This document shows positions 25,424 to 33,334 of a stretch of 40,935 nt of DNA, in pieces. This DNA is from JAIYDJ01 sp031398695 (GTDB lineage Bacteria > Pseudomonadota > Alphaproteobacteria > Rhodobacterales > Rhodobacteraceae). Positions within the stretch are counted from its first letter, which is position 1. The number at the start of each line of letters is the position of its first letter. The notes under the pieces were generated by a model. The model made no database searches, was not told the DNA's origin, and was given only the letters and a program-made list of their open reading frames with translations. Location: positions 1 through 40,935 of the forward strand of contig JANNNU010000039.1 in assembly GCA_031398695.1 (NCBI GenBank), in the 5' to 3' direction. The position numbers and the translations under genes were made by a program.

Positions 25424-25626
25424 GCCTGGATTGGCCCGGCCTGGTTCGCGCCGGGCTGCAAGGTCTGGGGCTGACGCCGGAGGTCTTCTGGCGTCTGACC
25501 CCCAACGAACTGAAGATCATGCTGGGAGCCGATCGCGTTGCCCCCGCCCTGACGCGGGCGCGGCTGGACGAGCTGGCCGCCGCATTTCCAGACATCATGA
25601 AGGAGCAGGGTCATGGCGGAGATTGA
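25420..25626 (+). CDS. Small GTA protein g10.1 (TIGR02216-type tail chaperone)
   Basis: 68 residues, starting at ATG 25420 overlapping the g10 stop, with GGGGGAG just upstream. The conserved core is LGLTPEVFWRLTPNEL, typical of the very short phage proteins preceding the tape measure in RcGTA-like clusters. Separate g10 and g10.1 frames here replace the frameshifted G/GT pair seen in lambda-like phages; whether a frameshift joins them cannot be seen. It overlaps the tape measure by 14 bases. Confidence 0.85.
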   Translation: MSLDWPGLVRAGLQGLGLTPEVFWRLTPNELKIMLGADRVAPALTRARLDELAAAFPDIMKEQGHGGD

Positions 25627-26263
25627 CGAGTTGCAGGACCAGATCGCGGCGCTGGAGGCGACCCTGGGGGGCGCTGCGAACATGGCCGCAGCATTTGACG
25701 GCGAATTGGCCCGGATGCGTGACAGTCTGGTGTTCACCGGGCGCGAGGTCAACGCGCTGTCGGTGGGCTTCAGCGGCGGTTTGCGCCGGGCCTTTGACGG
25801 GGTGGTGTTTGACGGGATGAAACTTTCGGACGCGATGAAGACGCTGGCAAGCAGTCTGGCGGACACGGTCTATGGGATCGCGATCAAGCCGGTTCAGAAC
25901 GCCGTGGGCGGGTTTCTGGCCAGAGGGCTGAGTGGGCTGCTGGGTGGCGTGATGCCCTTTGCGAAAGGGGGCAGTTTCAGCCAGGGCAAGGTCATGCCGT
26001 TTGCCCAAGGCGGCGTGGTGAGCCAGCCCACCACCTTTCCTATGCGTGGCGGAACCGGGTTGATGGGTGAGGCTGGGCCGGAAGCGATCATGCCGTTGGC
26101 ACGGGGCGCCGACGGGCGGTTGGGCGTGCAGGCTGCGCCGGGGCGCGGTGTCACGGTCGTCATGAACATCACGACCCCGGATGTAGCCGGTTTCCAGCGC
26201 AGCCAGACGCAGGTGGCGGCACAGGCCCTGCGGGCGCTGAGCCGCGGTCAGCGCAACAGATAG
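25613..26263 (+). CDS. GTA tail tape measure protein (equivalent to g11)
   Basis: 216 residues, very short for a tape measure. The N-terminal helical part (DELQDQIAALEATLGG) is followed by a Gly/Phe-rich region (GGSFSQGKVMPFAQGGVV) and the tape-measure C-terminal signature GLMGEAGPEAIMPLARG. At about 0.15 nm per residue it would specify a tail tube near 30 nm, in keeping with the short flexible tail of RcGTA. It overlaps g10.1 by 14 bases and ends 8 bases before g12. Confidence 0.9.
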   Translation: MAEIDELQDQIAALEATLGGAANMAAAFDGELARMRDSLVFTGREVNALSVGFSGGLRRAFDGVVFDGMKLSDAMKTLASSLADTVYGIAIKPVQNAVGGFLARGLSGLLGGVMPFAKGGSFSQGKVMPFAQGGVVSQPTTFPMRGGTGLMGEAGPEAIMPLARGADGRLGVQAAPGRGVTVVMNITTPDVAGFQRSQTQVAAQALRALSRGQRNR

Positions 26264-26271
26264 GACGCAGC

Positions 26272-26904
26272 ATGAGCTTTCACGAAATACGGTTTCCGGT
26301 GAATCTGAGTTTCGGATCGTTGGGCGGGCCGGAACGCCGCACCGATGTGGTGACCCTCGCCAACGGGTTTGAGGAGCGCAACACGCCTTGGGCCCATTCG
26401 CGCCGGCGTTACGATGCCGGGCTCGGGTTACTCAGTCTGGACGATGTCGCGGCGCTGATCGCGTTTTTCGAGGCGCGTCGCGGCCAGTTGCATGGCTTTC
26501 GGTGGAAGGATTGGTCAGATTTCCAATCCTGCAAGCCGTCGCAGCAGGTGACGCCCTTTGATCAGACCGTGGCGCGGGGCGATGGTGTGACGACGGTCTT
26601 TGCGCTTTCGAAAACCTATCGGTCGGGCCAGGAGACATACCAGCGGCCGATTGCCAAGCCGGTCGGTGGCACCGTGCAAGTGGCGATCGCGGGCGATCCG
26701 AAAGTCGCGAGTGTCGAGTATATGGTGGATGAGACCACCGGACTCATCACGTTTGCCGATGCGCCCGACATTGGCGTCTTGATCACCGCCGGCTTCGAGT
26801 TCGACGTGCCGGTGCGGTTCGACACCGATCGGCTGCAGACATCGATCGGCTCGTTTCAGGCGGGCGAAGTGCCGAATGTGCCGGTGATCGAGGTTCGCAT
26901 ATGA
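26272..26904 (+). CDS. GTA distal tail protein (DUF2460/TIGR02217, equivalent to g12)
   Basis: 210 residues. The distal tail (Dit-like) ring at the end of the tube. Family motifs: FHEIRFPVNLSFGSLGGPE at the N-terminus, NTPWAHSRRRYD, FFEARRGQLHGFRWKDW, and the C-terminal VPVRFDTDRLQ. Spacing of 8 bases after g11, and ATGA overlap with g13. Confidence 0.94.
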   Translation: MSFHEIRFPVNLSFGSLGGPERRTDVVTLANGFEERNTPWAHSRRRYDAGLGLLSLDDVAALIAFFEARRGQLHGFRWKDWSDFQSCKPSQQVTPFDQTVARGDGVTTVFALSKTYRSGQETYQRPIAKPVGGTVQVAIAGDPKVASVEYMVDETTGLITFADAPDIGVLITAGFEFDVPVRFDTDRLQTSIGSFQAGEVPNVPVIEVRI

Positions 26905-27776
26905 GCGCGCTTCACGATCACCTGGCATCGGGCGTGACGACGGTCTGTCGCGCCTGGATGGTGCGCCGTCGCGACGGAGTTGCTTATGGCTTTACCGATC
27001 ACGATCAAGACCTGAGCTTTGACGGCGTTGTCTTCAAGGCAAGCTCTGGCATGACGGCACGCATGTTGCAGCAGACCACCGGGCTTTCGGTCGATAACTC
27101 CGAAGCGGTGGGCGCGCTGTCTGATGCGTCGATCACGGAGGGCGATCTGCTGGCGGGGCGTTTCGACAAGGCGGACGTGCGATGCTGGATGGTCAACTGG
27201 ACCGAAGTTGCGGCGCGGGTCGAACTGTTTTTCGGCAGTTTTGGCGAGATCACGCGGGCAGGCGGGCAGTTTCGCGCGGAACTGCGCGGGCAGACCGAAG
27301 CGTTGAACCAGCCGCAGGGCCGCGTCTATCACAAGGCCTGTTCGGCCGTGCTGGGCGATGCGGCGTGCGGTTTTGATTTGGAGCGTCCGGACTTTGTGAC
27401 GGATGCGGTGGTCGAAGACTCTGTTGGTGCCGTGCTTCGCCTGTCGGGTGTGACTGGCTTTTCTGCCGGCTGGTTTCAGCGCGGACGTTTGGTGGTGCAG
27501 TCTGGCGACGGGTCAGGGCTGGTCGGTACGATCAAAACCGACAAACAGGGTGGAGCGGTGCGTGTCGTCGAATTGTGGGCGGGACTGGGGATCGATCTGA
27601 GCGTCGGCGATGTGGTGAGGCTGGAGGCTGGCTGCGACAAAATGGGTGAGACCTGTCGCGCAAAGTTTGACAACTTTCTGAATTTTCGAGGGTTTCCGCA
27701 CATTCCCGGAGACGACTGGTTGGCGACCTACCCCTTGTCGTCAAGCTCCCATGATGGCGGGAGCTTGTTCAAATGA
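26901..27776 (+). CDS. GTA baseplate hub protein (DUF2163/TIGR02218, equivalent to g13)
   Basis: 291 residues. Family features: SGVTTVCRAWMVRRRDGV, DNSEAVGALSD, and the C-terminal KFDNFLNFRGFPHIPGDDW. Four cysteines are grouped by fold at C147, C156, C245 and C252 (KAC..., DAAC..., AGC..., ETC...). In phage lambda the related tip protein L binds an iron-sulfur cluster through cysteines of this kind, and the RcGTA hub is reported to carry one. Binding here is inferred. Coupled on both sides by ATGA overlaps. Confidence 0.93.
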   Translation: MSALHDHLASGVTTVCRAWMVRRRDGVAYGFTDHDQDLSFDGVVFKASSGMTARMLQQTTGLSVDNSEAVGALSDASITEGDLLAGRFDKADVRCWMVNWTEVAARVELFFGSFGEITRAGGQFRAELRGQTEALNQPQGRVYHKACSAVLGDAACGFDLERPDFVTDAVVEDSVGAVLRLSGVTGFSAGWFQRGRLVVQSGDGSGLVGTIKTDKQGGAVRVVELWAGLGIDLSVGDVVRLEAGCDKMGETCRAKFDNFLNFRGFPHIPGDDWLATYPLSSSSHDGGSLFK

Positions 27777-28213
27777 CGCTGGATCGGCGCGTGGTTGTTG
27801 CGGCGCGGGGTTGGATCGGTACGCCGTATCTGCATCAGGCTTCGGTCAAAGGGGCGGGCACTGACTGTCTGGGCTTGCTACGGGGGGTGTGGCGCGACGT
27901 TCTTGGGGGTGAGCCTGAACCGGTGCCAGCCTATACGCAAGACTGGTCGGAAGGGGCCGGTCGCGAAGAATTGCTGGCTGCCGGACTGCGTCTGCTCACG
28001 CTCAAGCCTCGGGACCATGCCGCCCCTGGTGACGTCCTGCTGTTTCGCATGAAAACCGGTGCCCTGGCGAAGCATCTGGGCATTTGCGGTGACGTCGGGT
28101 CGCGGCCCACGTTCATCCATGCCTATACGGGACATGGTGTGGTCGAAACTGCACTGTCCGGCCCCTGGGCGCGCCGGATCGTGGCGCGCTTTGCCTTTCC
28201 AACAGGAGAATGA
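27773..28213 (+). CDS. GTA NlpC/P60 cell-wall peptidase (TIGR02219, equivalent to g14)
   Basis: 146 residues. Expected to cut peptide stems in the recipient's peptidoglycan during DNA delivery. NlpC/P60 nucleophile C32 in GTDCLGLLRG, histidine H101 in LAKHLGI and a third polar residue near H116 form the likely catalytic set. No signal peptide, so it is delivered as a tail component. Overlaps g13 by ATGA and is separated from g15 by 3 bases. Confidence 0.93.
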   Translation: MTLDRRVVVAARGWIGTPYLHQASVKGAGTDCLGLLRGVWRDVLGGEPEPVPAYTQDWSEGAGREELLAAGLRLLTLKPRDHAAPGDVLLFRMKTGALAKHLGICGDVGSRPTFIHAYTGHGVVETALSGPWARRIVARFAFPTGE

Positions 28214-28216
28214 CGG

Positions 28217-31200
28217 ATGGCCACGATACTGCTTTCGGCCGCTGGTGCCAGTTTGGGTGCTGGATTTGGCGGCACCGTTCTGGGCCTTTCGGGGGCAGTG
28301 CTGGGGCGCGCGGTCGGCGCGACGGTTGGCCGGGTCATCGACCAGAGCCTGTTGGGAGGCGGGTCGGAGGCGGTGGAGACTGGCCGCGTCGAGCGTTTTC
28401 GATTGATGAGCGCCAGCGAAGGGACGGCGATTGCGCAAGTCTGGGGTCGGATGCGTGTCGCCGGGCAGGTGATCTGGGCGACGAAATTTTCCGAACGCAC
28501 GTCTACATCGGGGGGCGGGAAAGGCAGCCCGACGCCGACGATCACAAGCTATGCCTATTCGGTATCCCTTGCGATCGCAGTGTGTGAGGGCGTGTTCACG
28601 CGCGTGGGCCGGATCTGGGCCGACGGGCTGGAAATCGAACCCGCTTTGTTAAACCTGACGGTGTACACGGGCAGTCAGACGCAATTGCCCGACCCGAAGA
28701 TCCAAGCGGTCGAAGGGTCCGATCTGGCGCCATCATATCGTGGCATCGCCTATGTCGTGATCGAGGATCTCGATCTAACGCCCTTCGGCAACCGCGTGCC
28801 GCAGTTCTCGTTCGAGGTCCTGCGGCGGGCGCAGGGCAACCGGGCCAAGGCGGAGCTGGACCTTGCCGACTGCGTGCGTGCGATTTGCATGATTCCAGGG
28901 ACGGGGGAGTATGCGTATGCGACCACGCCCGTTCATTTCAGCGATGCGCCGGGCATCAATCGCTCTGCCAACGTGAACACCATTCTGGGCGGCACGGATT
29001 TTACCGCATCCTTGACCCAGCTGCGCGAAGAGTTGCCCAACGTCGGATCGGTGTCGTTGGTGGTCAGCTGGTTCGGCAACGATCTGCGCTGCGGTCGATG
29101 CGAGGTTCGTCCCAAAGTCGAACAGATCCTGCAGGATGGCGAAGGCATGCCTTGGCGGGCGGGCGGCATCGCGCGCGAGGATGCGTCGGTGGTCCCCCAG
29201 CTTGACGGATCGTCGGTTTATGGCGGGACGCCTTCGGACACCTCGGTCATCGAGGCGATTGCCGCCATGCGTGCCGAAGGCCTGGAGGTGATGTTTTATC
29301 CCTTTGTCCTTATGGATCAGTTGGAAGGTAACGTTTTTGACGATCCTTACTCCGGCGTGGTGGGGCAACCCCCTTTGCCTTGGCGCGGGCGCATCACCCT
29401 TGACGTGGCACCGGGTCGCCCTGGGACGGGTGACAGATCGAGCGCGGCTGAAGCCGAAGTCGCGGCATTCTTTGGAACGGCGCACCCTACCGATTTCACG
29501 GCTTCAGAGGGTGCAATCTTCTATTCCGGTCCAGAGGAATGGGGTTACCGGCGTCTCATTCTGCATTATGCGCACCTGTGTGCGCTAGCAGGAGGGGTGG
29601 ACGCGTTCTGCATCGGGTCTGAATTGCGAGGCCTGACGCAGATCAGGGGGGAAGGCGACAGCTTTCCCGCCGTTGCAGCGCTGATCGCGCTTGCGGCTGA
29701 CGTTCGCGCAATCCTCGGGCCGGCGACGCAGATCACCTATGCTGCGGATTGGACAGAGTATTTCGGCTATCACACAGGCAACAACGTATATTTTCACCTC
29801 GATCCTCTTTGGGCCGATCCGAACATCGATTTTGTGGGCATCGACAATTACGCCCCGATTTCCGACTGGCGGGACGGCGAGGTTCACGCCGACGCCGGAT
29901 GGGGCGCAATTTACGATGCGGACTATCTAAAGGCCAACATAGCCGGTGGCGAGGGGTTCGACTGGTATTACAATTCACCCGAGGGCGAGGATGCGCAACT
30001 GCGTGCCCCCATCACGGATGGCGCCTATAGCGAACCTTGGGTGTTTCGATTCAAGGATCTGAAAAGCTGGTGGGGCAACGCGCATTTCAACCGGATCGAC
30101 GGCGTTCGCGCATCTTCTGCGACCGGGTGGGTGCCGCAATCCAAGCCGTTCCGCTTTACCGAATATGGATGCGCCGCAATCGACAAGGGCGCCAACCAGC
30201 CCAACAAGTTTCTGGACCCGAAGTCATCGGAATCAGGGCTGCCGCGCGCATCGTCGGGTCGTCGCGATGACCTGATCCAGATCGCATACCTGAGGGCGAT
30301 GTACGAATTCTGGACCGACCCGGCGAACAATCCGGTGTCTACGATCACCGGCACGGCCATGCTCGACGTGGCCAAAAGCCACGTGTGGACGTGGGATGCG
30401 CGACCGTTTCCGGCGTTTCCGAACCTTTATTCAGTCTGGAGCGATGCCGAAAACTATGCCCATGGGCACTGGCTCAGCGGGCGGTCGTCGGCGCAGCCTT
30501 TGGCACGTGTGATCGCAGAGATCTGCGAGCGTGCTGGGGTCGCAATGTTCGACGTGTCGCAGGCTTACGGGGTCGTTCGCGGCTTTTCGGTCAGTGAGAT
30601 CGGATCTGCCCGCGCCGCATTGCAGATCCTGTCACTGGCCTACGGTCTGGAAATCGTCGAGCGCGACGGGGTGTTGCAGTTTTTGCGTCGCGAGGCGCGG
30701 GTAAAACGCAATATCAGTCCGGACTATTTTGCAGTAACGGACGAGCTGGACGGCAGCATCGAGACTTCCCGCGCGGCCAGCGCCGAAACTTTGGGTCGGG
30801 TCAGGATCAACTTCATCGTAGCGGAAGGCGATTTTGCAGTCCGCACGTCTGAGGCGCTTTTTCCAGACGACAGCGCAAATCTGGTCTCCGACACCGATCT
30901 TCCTTTGGTACTGACCCCTTCCGAGGCGCGCGATACGGCGGAACGCTGGCTTTCGGAAGCTCGGGTAGCACGGGACCGCGCGCGCTTTGCGCTTCCACCA
31001 TCGGCAAGCAATCTTGGTGCGGCCGATACCGTGCAGATCGGCAACTTAAGGTATCGCATCGACCGTGTCGAACAAGGCGAAAGTCAGCTGATCGAGGCGG
31101 TGCGGGTCGAGCCGGGCAACTACGTACCAGGCGAAGAAATCGTCGATCGTCCAACGTCACGGATCTTTAATCCGCCCCTGCCAGTGTATCCGCTGTTTCT

Positions 31201-32110
31201 GGATCTGCCGTTGATCGAAGGGGACGAGGTCGCCCACGCGCCGCACATATCGGTGACGGCGTCGCCTTGGCCCGGATCTGTTGCCATTTGGAGCGCGCCT
31301 GCTGACGATGGTTATGCCGTGAACCGGATTGTCGAACAACGCGCCACGACTGGTGTGACCGAAACCGAGCTCAACTCGGCTCAGAGCGGGTTGTGGGATC
31401 GAGGGCCGAGCTTGCGGGTCAAAATGTTGAGCGGTGATCTGGCATCCGCTGAGGTTGATGCCGTTTTGAACGGGGCCAACGCGGCGGCAATTGGTGACGC
31501 AGTGACCGATGCCTGGGAAGTGCTCCAGTTTGCCGAGGCAACCCTCGTTGGTCCGTCGCTGTATGACATCAGGCTGAGGCTGCGCGGTCAACTGGGAACG
31601 GACCATGCGACATTGCGCCAATGGCCGATCGGCAGCCGGTTCGTGCTGTTGAATGATGCTTTGCAGCAGTTGGACCTGTCCTATGGGGCCCGGGGGCTGT
31701 CGCGGTACTACCGGATCGGCGATGCGACACGGGGTGCGAACGATCCCAACGTGATCGTGCAACAACGCGCCTTTGCCGGTGTCGGTCTTCGCCCTTACAG
31801 CATCAGCCACCTGCGCAGCCTCGGCTCTCCGGGGCAGGACATCGCGGTCAACTGGATCCGACGCACCCGCATCGATGGCGACAGTTGGGAGTCAACCGAA
31901 GTCCCGTTGGGCGAGGATCGGGAAGCCTACGTCGTTCGTGTGCTGCAGGGTCCGATCACGTTGCGCGAAACCACCGCCTCATCCCCATCCTGGCTTTACA
32001 CCGGCGCTGATCAGGCCGCCGACGAAGCCTCGGCTGGGTTTTCGATTGCAATCGCGCAACTGTCGGACCGTTTCGGTCCGGGCCCGTTCCGCAGCATCGT
32101 CCCGTCATAA
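28217..32110 (+). CDS. GTA host-specificity 'megatron' protein (equivalent to g15)
   Basis: 1297 residues, the largest protein here and the central tail-tip protein that contacts the recipient and forms the DNA channel. Layout: N-terminal hub-related domain with a Gly/Ala-rich helix at about 1-45; glycoside hydrolase TIM-barrel-like domain about 430-730, including CIGSELRGL and AADWTEYFGYH; phage-tail-3 type domain about 760-930; and an Rcc01698-like C-terminal domain from about 970. The TIM-barrel retains acidic residues in glycosidase-like positions, but enzymatic activity is not established. The gene seems intact, with no frameshift. Confidence 0.94.
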   Translation: MATILLSAAGASLGAGFGGTVLGLSGAVLGRAVGATVGRVIDQSLLGGGSEAVETGRVERFRLMSASEGTAIAQVWGRMRVAGQVIWATKFSERTSTSGGGKGSPTPTITSYAYSVSLAIAVCEGVFTRVGRIWADGLEIEPALLNLTVYTGSQTQLPDPKIQAVEGSDLAPSYRGIAYVVIEDLDLTPFGNRVPQFSFEVLRRAQGNRAKAELDLADCVRAICMIPGTGEYAYATTPVHFSDAPGINRSANVNTILGGTDFTASLTQLREELPNVGSVSLVVSWFGNDLRCGRCEVRPKVEQILQDGEGMPWRAGGIAREDASVVPQLDGSSVYGGTPSDTSVIEAIAAMRAEGLEVMFYPFVLMDQLEGNVFDDPYSGVVGQPPLPWRGRITLDVAPGRPGTGDRSSAAEAEVAAFFGTAHPTDFTASEGAIFYSGPEEWGYRRLILHYAHLCALAGGVDAFCIGSELRGLTQIRGEGDSFPAVAALIALAADVRAILGPATQITYAADWTEYFGYHTGNNVYFHLDPLWADPNIDFVGIDNYAPISDWRDGEVHADAGWGAIYDADYLKANIAGGEGFDWYYNSPEGEDAQLRAPITDGAYSEPWVFRFKDLKSWWGNAHFNRIDGVRASSATGWVPQSKPFRFTEYGCAAIDKGANQPNKFLDPKSSESGLPRASSGRRDDLIQIAYLRAMYEFWTDPANNPVSTITGTAMLDVAKSHVWTWDARPFPAFPNLYSVWSDAENYAHGHWLSGRSSAQPLARVIAEICERAGVAMFDVSQAYGVVRGFSVSEIGSARAALQILSLAYGLEIVERDGVLQFLRREARVKRNISPDYFAVTDELDGSIETSRAASAETLGRVRINFIVAEGDFAVRTSEALFPDDSANLVSDTDLPLVLTPSEARDTAERWLSEARVARDRARFALPPSASNLGAADTVQIGNLRYRIDRVEQGESQLIEAVRVEPGNYVPGEEIVDRPTSRIFNPPLPVYPLFLDLPLIEGDEVAHAPHISVTASPWPGSVAIWSAPADDGYAVNRIVEQRATTGVTETELNSAQSGLWDRGPSLRVKMLSGDLASAEVDAVLNGANAAAIGDAVTDAWEVLQFAEATLVGPSLYDIRLRLRGQLGTDHATLRQWPIGSRFVLLNDALQQLDLSYGARGLSRYYRIGDATRGANDPNVIVQQRAFAGVGLRPYSISHLRSLGSPGQDIAVNWIRRTRIDGDSWESTEVPLGEDREAYVVRVLQGPITLRETTASSPSWLYTGADQAADEASAGFSIAIAQLSDRFGPGPFRSIVPS

Positions 32111-32118
32111 GCGCAAGG

Positions 32119-32400
32119 ATGCGTCGTATTCTGATCGGAGATCTTGTTGTCGCGGTACACGTTCTGGCTCGGTGGCCTGACAATGACCGTCGGCAGGTGA
32201 TGGAGCGTTTCTTGGCGGAGACCCACGCGGCAGACCGATTTGTCAGGCGTCTCGGACGCCCGCATCCTCGATGGGGCAACGGCAGTTTGCTGGCGCGCCT
32301 GCTCGCAGAACCGCACGGCCCAACCTGCGATGATCATCATTTCTGGGCCAGCATCAGCGTTGTCGCAGACGTTCTTGCGGCACGCTCTTGCCGTCGTTGA
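32119..32400 (+). CDS. Small uncharacterised protein following g15
   Basis: 93 residues starting 8 bases after the g15 stop. No membrane segment. It has an N-terminal MRRILIGDLVVAVHVLARWP, and an Arg-rich, Trp-containing middle (DRFVRRLGRPHPRWGNGSLLARLL), ending in helices. I recall similar short proteins behind the GTA in relatives (a DUF7742-like family), but cannot check. AAGG directly before the ATG is too close for a normal Shine-Dalgarno site, so translation may depend on coupling to g15. Function unknown. It may be a GTA accessory factor or a cysE-linked gene. Confidence 0.65.
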   Translation: MRRILIGDLVVAVHVLARWPDNDRRQVMERFLAETHAADRFVRRLGRPHPRWGNGSLLARLLAEPHGPTCDDHHFWASISVVADVLAARSCRR

Positions 32401-32470
32401 TCGGAAACACTGGCGCTGTGCCGCGCCCGTCCCATATGCTAATGTGATTGAAAGCAAAGGAGCGCGTCTG

Positions 32471-33280
32471 ATGGCGGAAATAAAATCCCGAGTTTCGACG
32501 CTCGATCCGGTTTGGCAGCGTGTTTGTGACGAGGCAACGGATGCGGTGCGGGGCGAACCCTTGCTGGGTGGACTGATCCATTCGGGGCTTTTGCATCACA
32601 AGACGATGGAAGCAGCGCTGGCCTTCCGGTTTTCGTTGAAACTTGCATCCGGCGAAATGAGCGAACAGATCCTACGCGAAATCGCAGACGAAGCGTATTC
32701 CGCCGATGCGGATCTGGGGCAGGCCGCCCGCGCCGATTTGATGGCAGTGTTCGACCGCGACCCCGCCACCCATCGGTACATCCAGCCCTTGTTGTTCTTT
32801 AAGGGGTATCAGGCCGTTCAGGCCTACCGCGTGGGGCATTGGCTGTGGCAGACCGGGCGCCGTGATTTGGCCTATTTCGTGCAGATGCGGGTGTCCGAGG
32901 CGTTCGGCGTCGACATCCATCCCGCCGCTCGCGTTGGCAAGGGTTTGATGATCGACCACGCCCATTCCATCGTGATCGGTGAGACGGCCGTTGTAGGCGA
33001 CAACGTCTCGATGCTCCACTCGGTCACCCTCGGAGGAACTGGTAAGGAAGACGGCGACCGGCACCCGAAGATCGGCAACGGCGTGCTGATCGGGGCCGGG
33101 GCCAAAGTGCTGGGAAACATCCATGTCGGCTATTGCAGTCGAATCGCCGCCGGATCGGTCGTCTTGCATGACGTGCCGCCCTGCACGACGGTCGCTGGCG
33201 TGCCGGCCCGGGTCGTGGGCGAGGCGGGTTGCGCGCAGCCGGCGATCAACATGGATCAGGTCATCTCGAACATCGCGTAA
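32471..33280 (+). CDS. cysE: Serine O-acetyltransferase CysE
   Basis: 269 residues. Makes O-acetylserine from serine and acetyl-CoA, the first step of cysteine synthesis; cytoplasmic. The N-terminal helical domain (about 1-140, with FFKGYQAVQAYRVGHWLW) is followed by a left-handed beta-helix of hexapeptide repeats with the catalytic motif DIHPAARVGKG and DHAHSIVIGETA, HSVTLGGTGKE and DRHPKIG. ATG 32471 is fixed by AAAGGAG 8 bases upstream; the longer frame at 32240 is not supported. A TATGCT (32435-32440) may be a -10. The stop codon is part of a terminator. Confidence 0.96.
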   Translation: MAEIKSRVSTLDPVWQRVCDEATDAVRGEPLLGGLIHSGLLHHKTMEAALAFRFSLKLASGEMSEQILREIADEAYSADADLGQAARADLMAVFDRDPATHRYIQPLLFFKGYQAVQAYRVGHWLWQTGRRDLAYFVQMRVSEAFGVDIHPAARVGKGLMIDHAHSIVIGETAVVGDNVSMLHSVTLGGTGKEDGDRHPKIGNGVLIGAGAKVLGNIHVGYCSRIAAGSVVLHDVPPCTTVAGVPARVVGEAGCAQPAINMDQVISNIA

Positions 33281-33318
33281 AAGAACGCCCGGAAGCACGC
33301 GGTTCCGAGCGTTCTTTT
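33279..33318. terminator. Bidirectional terminator between cysE and pdhC
   Basis: AAAAGAACGC (33279-33288, including the last bases of the cysE stop) pairs with GCGTTCTTTT (33309-33318). An inner CGGAA/TTCCG stem (33290-33294 with 33303-33307) lies within. A/T ends on both sides suit termination of both the cysE and the facing pdh operon transcripts. Confidence 0.75.
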
Positions 33319-33334
33319 GCATGTTTTGCGGAGT

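Larger units (their letters stand above)
17958..32400 (+). mobile_element. Complete RcGTA-type gene transfer agent structural cluster
   Basis: All structural genes of the R. capsulatus-type GTA are present in canonical order (g1 to g15, with g3.5 and g10.1), one strand, no frameshift seen. The particle packages random host DNA and delivers it to relatives; unlike a phage it does not preferentially carry its own genes. No integrase, repressor, replication gene, holin, endolysin, head-fibre gene or attachment repeats occur in or next to it. In R. capsulatus, lysis, head spikes, maturation and regulators are encoded at other loci. The borders are housekeeping genes, mltG and cysE. Coding features inside are listed separately. 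Confidence 0.93.

Noticed and set aside
28217..32110. Glycoside hydrolase as a metabolic enzyme
   Set aside because: The TIM-barrel-like domain is embedded in a tail-tip protein in the GTA position; activity is not evident.
17958..32400. Prophage
   Set aside because: No integrase, repressor, replication, lysis or att repeats; order and content match a GTA.
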